Assembly (NCBI RefSeq): GCF_051903925.1
Contig: NZ_CP173678.1
Location: forward strand, 1,550,001-1,614,000
Source: G051903925 sp051903925
Lineage (GTDB): Bacteria > Pseudomonadota > Alphaproteobacteria > Zavarziniales > Zavarziniaceae
Length of the DNA stretch: 64,000 nucleotides
Direction of reading: 5' to 3'
Shown: piece after piece, positions 61,491-64,000 of the stretch
How the letters are laid out: every line of letters starts with the position of its first letter
Numbering within the stretch: position 1 is the first letter of the stretch
Notes under the pieces: generated by a model
What the model was told of the DNA's origin: nothing
Databases searched by the model: none
What the model saw: only the letters and a program-made list of their open reading frames with translations
Translations under genes and position numbers: made by a program

Positions 61491-61970
61491 ATGGCCGAGC
61501 CTGCCCCCTTCCCCGAACTCGGTGCCGTCGACCGGCGCATCCTGAAGGCCTTGCAGGATAACGGCCGCCTGTCGAATGCCGACCTGGCGAAGCAGGTGGG
61601 CCTGTCCCCCTCCGCCTGCTGGACCCATACGCGGCGGCTGTTCGAGGCGGGCGTCATCAAGGGTGTGCGGGCCCTGGTCGAGCCGCGCGCGGTCCAGCGG
61701 GAGACGGCCGTCCTGGTCGGGATCGTGCTCGACCGCTCGACCCCCGACAGCTTTGCCGCCTTCGCTGCGGCGGAGCGGGCGCTGCCCCAGGTCCTGGAAT
61801 GCTTCCTGGTGGCGGGTGACGTCGACTATTTCCTGAAAATCCGGGTCAGCGACATCACCGCCTTCAACCGCTTCCATTCGGAGACCATCATCGCCCTGCC
61901 GGGCGTCCGCCAGGTCCGCACCTTCTTCGTGCTGGACGAGATCAAGGCAGACGGGCCTCTGGCATTCTGA
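61491..61970 (+). CDS. Lrp/AsnC-family regulator (AcdR-like)
   Basis: A 159-residue protein with the AsnC-type helix-turn-helix (LGAVDRRILKALQDNGRLSN, LAKQVGLSPSACWTHTRRL) and the RAM ligand domain (VLECFLVAGDVDYFLKIRVS ... LPGVRQVRTFFVLDEIKADG). ATG 61491 is taken as the start; TTG 61470 is in frame. Divergent placement beside acdS makes it very likely the acdS activator, called AcdR in other bacteria. Confidence 0.9.
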   Translation: MAEPAPFPELGAVDRRILKALQDNGRLSNADLAKQVGLSPSACWTHTRRLFEAGVIKGVRALVEPRAVQRETAVLVGIVLDRSTPDSFAAFAAAERALPQVLECFLVAGDVDYFLKIRVSDITAFNRFHSETIIALPGVRQVRTFFVLDEIKADGPLAF

Positions 61971-61982
61971 GGCGGGGCGCGA

Positions 61983-62408
61983 TCAGCCGAACATGCGGCG
62001 CCACAGGCCGCCCAGGCGGCTTTCCGGCGGCGACTGCGCCTCCTCCGGACCGAAGACCACGCCCATCCGGCCGCTCAGCCGATTGCGGATGCGCGCCATC
62101 TCTGACGCGCGCTGCGCGGGATCGGCGGAGAGCGGCTGCACGAAGTTGGCGGCCGTGGTCAGGGTATCGGCGCGATCGACGCTGCCCTTCAGGAAACTGA
62201 CCGCGATCTGCGTCTCGCCCAGGGCGTGCACCTTGGTGATGCTGACCGTGTAGTCGCCCTTGGGCGTCGTGAAGCGCAGGCTGGCGCCGAGGAAGCCGGC
62301 GCCCCCGCTGGTCGTCTCCCACTCGCCGCCGCCGAGCCTTACGCTGGGGGAAGCGTCGAGCAGGGCCCGGATGTCGTCCTGGGCAGCTTCGAACGGAGTG
62401 CGGATCAT
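61983..62408 (-). CDS. Protein of unknown function
   Basis: This protein of 141 residues (MIRTPFEAAQDDIRALLDAS) contains EWETTSGGAGFLGASLRFTT, VSITKVHALGETQIAVSFLK and a basic end (SRLGGLWRRMFG). No signal peptide or known motif. It ends 13 bp from the convergent Lrp-type gene. Coding potential looks real because it has the same codon bias as its neighbours. Confidence 0.6.
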   Translation of the reverse strand: MIRTPFEAAQDDIRALLDASPSVRLGGGEWETTSGGAGFLGASLRFTTPKGDYTVSITKVHALGETQIAVSFLKGSVDRADTLTTAANFVQPLSADPAQRASEMARIRNRLSGRMGVVFGPEEAQSPPESRLGGLWRRMFG

Positions 62409-62529
62409 GATCGACCTGGGAGTCTATACCCCCAGCCTGGCGCATTAACCTTGTTTCTGCATTGACCCCAGCGCGGCGGAACGGTTCCCGCGGACCGGTC
62501 AGGCCTGGCGGCTCAGACGGCGACCCGGC

Positions 62530-62931
62530 TCAGGCCAGCCAGTTCTCCCAGCGCAGGTCTGGCACGCGGCTGAACTCACGCACGTTCGCGCTGACCAGGA
62601 CAAGATCGCGCGCCATCGCATGGGCGGCGATCAGGAAGTCGTAGTCGCCAATCACCTGCCCTTGTGCCTCCAGCCCGGCGCGCAGCCTGCCATAGATCTC
62701 ATCGACAGGACGCTCCAACGGCAACACGTCCAGGCACGTCAGAAGTCCCTCCACCTCGGCTGTCAGGCGCGGAGACCCGCGCCGCGCAATGCCGAACCGC
62801 AGTTCGCCCGCGACGACGATGCTGGTGCAGATATTGGCTTCCCCCACCTCCGCAATGCGCGCAGCCACAAGACCCGAGGGATTGCGGATGAGATCGGACA
62901 ATATGTTGGTATCAAGGAGATATCTGCTCAT
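62530..62931 (-). CDS. vapC: VapC-type PIN-domain toxin
   Basis: This 133-residue protein has the PIN-domain acids: Asp in RYLLDTNILSDLIRNP, Glu in SIVVAGELRFGIARRG, Asp pair in GDYDFLIAAHAMARDL and Asn in LVSANVREFSRV. It is a ribonuclease. Start ATG 62931 shares a base with the VapB stop; GTG 62934 is possible. Confidence 0.95.
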   Translation of the reverse strand: MSRYLLDTNILSDLIRNPSGLVAARIAEVGEANICTSIVVAGELRFGIARRGSPRLTAEVEGLLTCLDVLPLERPVDEIYGRLRAGLEAQGQVIGDYDFLIAAHAMARDLVLVSANVREFSRVPDLRWENWLA

Positions 62932-63161
62932 CACAGGTCGACCGCCCGCGGTGGACCTCGCTCAAGGCTGAGGTCCTCGTCCAGCGGCTCCCACGTCTTG
63001 AGCAGTTCAAGAAGGGAGGGGCGGGCGACCGGCTCCAGCACGAGGCGATTGCCCTCGCGGCGCAGGATCACCTCGGTCCCCGGCAATTCCAGGTCGCGCG
63101 GGATGCGCACCGCCTGGTTGCGACCATTGCGGAACAGCTTGGCAAGGCGTGGCTCGTCCAT
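62931..63161 (-). CDS. vapB: VapB-type antitoxin
   Basis: This 76-residue protein has the AbrB/SpoVT-like N-terminus (LAKLFRNGRNQAVRIPRDLE) that binds DNA, and an acidic C-terminus (TWEPLDEDLSLERGPP) that would cover the toxin. A strong ribosome-binding site (AGGAGG) precedes ATG 63161. It comes first, as usual for vapBC. Confidence 0.92.
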   Translation of the reverse strand: MDEPRLAKLFRNGRNQAVRIPRDLELPGTEVILRREGNRLVLEPVARPSLLELLKTWEPLDEDLSLERGPPRAVDL

Positions 63162-63180
63162 GGCGGCACCTCCTGCATGA

Positions 63181-63198
63181 CCTATGCCTGAACATAGG
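63181..63198. promoter_or_regulatory. Candidate VapB operator
   Basis: CCTATG-CCTGAA-CATAGG is a perfect 6-bp inverted repeat with a 6-bp spacer. It lies 20-37 bp upstream of the vapB start, overlapping where the promoter should be, so it is a likely site for VapBC autoregulation. Confidence 0.55.
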
Positions 63199-63219
63199 CC
63201 GGAGAGGAGACAGCTTCAA

Positions 63220-64000
63220 TCAGCGCAGGCGCCAGCGCTGGGCCCGGCGGAGCAGGCCGCGTGTCGCTAGTTCGTAGGACAGGCGGACCGTGGCGGCGGT
63301 GAAGAACAGCATCATCGCCATGGCGGCGGCCGGCGCCACGTCGCCCGCATCGTCCATGTTGAGAACGGCGATGGCGGCGAGCGTCGTGTGCGGCGAGTAC
63401 AGGAACACGACAGCCGACACCGTCGTCATCGCGTTGACGAACAGGTACATGGAAATGTCCAGGATCGCCGGCAGGCAGACGGGCACGTTGACCGTCAGGA
63501 AAGTCCGCCAGGCAGGGACCTTGAGCGAGGCGGAGACCTGCTCGAACTCAGGATCCATCTGCTTCAACGCGGTGACAGCGGTCAGGTGCGCCACGGCATA
63601 GAAGTGGGCGACCGTGCACAGGACCATGATCGCCATCGTGTGGTAGAGGAACCGCAGCGGATTGGCGGGGTCGTTGAAGAAGAAGATGTAGCCCAGCCCC
63701 AGCGCCAGGCCCGGCACCGCCAGTGGCAGCAGCGCCATCATCTGAAGCCCCTGGCGCAGCGGCGGCAGGGTGCGCGTCTTCTCCACCAGCCAGGCGCCGG
63801 TGAAGACGATCGCCGTGCCGACCAGCGCGGTCCAGGCCGCCAGTTCCAGCGAATTCAGGTACGACGCCCAGCCGCCGCCATCCATGCGGTCGAAGTCGTA
63901 ATGGCGCAGCGAGGGCGTGAAGTCATAGGGCCAGAACTTGATGATCGAGGCAAAGAAGGCGATGCCGATCATGCCCACCAGGATCGCGCTGACGCCCAGG
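63220..64000 (-). CDS. 2-aminoethylphosphonate-type ABC transporter permease, C-terminal part
   Basis: The frame is open to the right edge, so only the C-terminal part (at least 253 residues) is visible. It reads DFTPSLRHYDFDRMDGGGWA, FFFNDPANPLRFLYHTMAIM, then ALKQMDPEFEQVSASLKVPA (the EAA-type loop) and MTTVSAVVFLYSPHTTLAAI. This wording matches the long fused permeases of putative 2-aminoethylphosphonate transporters. Partner ATPase and binding-protein genes should lie to the right. Confidence 0.88.
   Translation of the reverse strand, partial: LGVSAILVGMIGIAFFASIIKFWPYDFTPSLRHYDFDRMDGGGWASYLNSLELAAWTALVGTAIVFTGAWLVEKTRTLPPLRQGLQMMALLPLAVPGLALGLGYIFFFNDPANPLRFLYHTMAIMVLCTVAHFYAVAHLTAVTALKQMDPEFEQVSASLKVPAWRTFLTVNVPVCLPAILDISMYLFVNAMTTVSAVVFLYSPHTTLAAIAVLNMDDAGDVAPAAAMAMMLFFTAATVRLSYELATRGLLRRAQRWRLR

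Overview
The window is 64 kb of very GC-rich (roughly 68-70% by eye), densely coded bacterial DNA. It looks like an alphaproteobacterium, probably of Rhodospirillales type. The best evidence is a circularly permuted, two-piece tmRNA gene (45870-46180), which is characteristic of Alphaproteobacteria. DUF2125 and DUF1989 proteins, a stand-alone ThyX, a B12-dependent ribonucleotide reductase and an acdS gene beside a divergent Lrp-type regulator fit the same group. Genus cannot be fixed from the sequence alone. No rRNA, tRNA, CRISPR array, insertion sequence or prophage was seen.

Layout, left to right. 1-9608 is one leftward, translationally coupled gene string. It holds a COG4671-type glycosyltransferase, two GT4 glycosyltransferases, a histidine phosphatase, a second COG4671-type glycosyltransferase, a polysaccharide deacetylase, a small membrane protein, a fused DppD-DppF-type ATPase and a peptide-type binding protein that runs off the edge. 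9796-12984 holds a hybrid sensor kinase and an exported FG-GAP-like protein. 13220-16411 holds an abnormally long ABC exporter with a damaged, internally repetitive nucleotide-binding domain, followed by a stand-alone cyclic-nucleotide-binding protein. 16448-20524 holds a haloalkane dehalogenase, a small methyltransferase and a polar amino-acid ABC transporter without its ATPase. 20445-27023 holds an SGNH esterase, an LprI-like protein, SixA, ThyX, BioB, BioD and a class III aminotransferase. 27194-35887 holds a flavin reductase with a DUF1989-GcvT fusion, an EamA exporter, XerC with DUF484, a transaldolase-family aldolase and PriA.

36041-41018 contains a pxpA gene whose 3' end is replaced by about 410 bp of low-GC DNA, a HigBA toxin-antitoxin pair with a clear promoter and operator, a metallo-hydrolase and a sensor kinase lacking its phospho-acceptor histidine. 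41025-45140 holds acyl-CoA and epoxide metabolism genes. 45137-46361 is a low-GC patch with an orphan XRE regulator, a zinc-ribbon protein and the tmRNA. 46362-51634 holds an amidohydrolase, an 810-codon RTX protein and an acyl-CoA dehydrogenase. 52484-55439 is an aromatic amino-acid operon (chorismate mutase with a degenerate dehydratase-like tail, HisC, TyrA). 55462-64000 holds DUF2125, a ChaC-like enzyme, a MAPEG protein, the class II RNR, acdS with its regulator, VapBC and the end of a 2-aminoethylphosphonate-type ABC permease.

The items most worth follow-up are the expanded ABC exporter with its cNMP-binding partner, the coupled glycan and peptide-transport operon, the chimeric PxpA, the tmRNA with its readable tag, and a dispersed family of palindromic repeats sharing the core CTCATCCCCGC.
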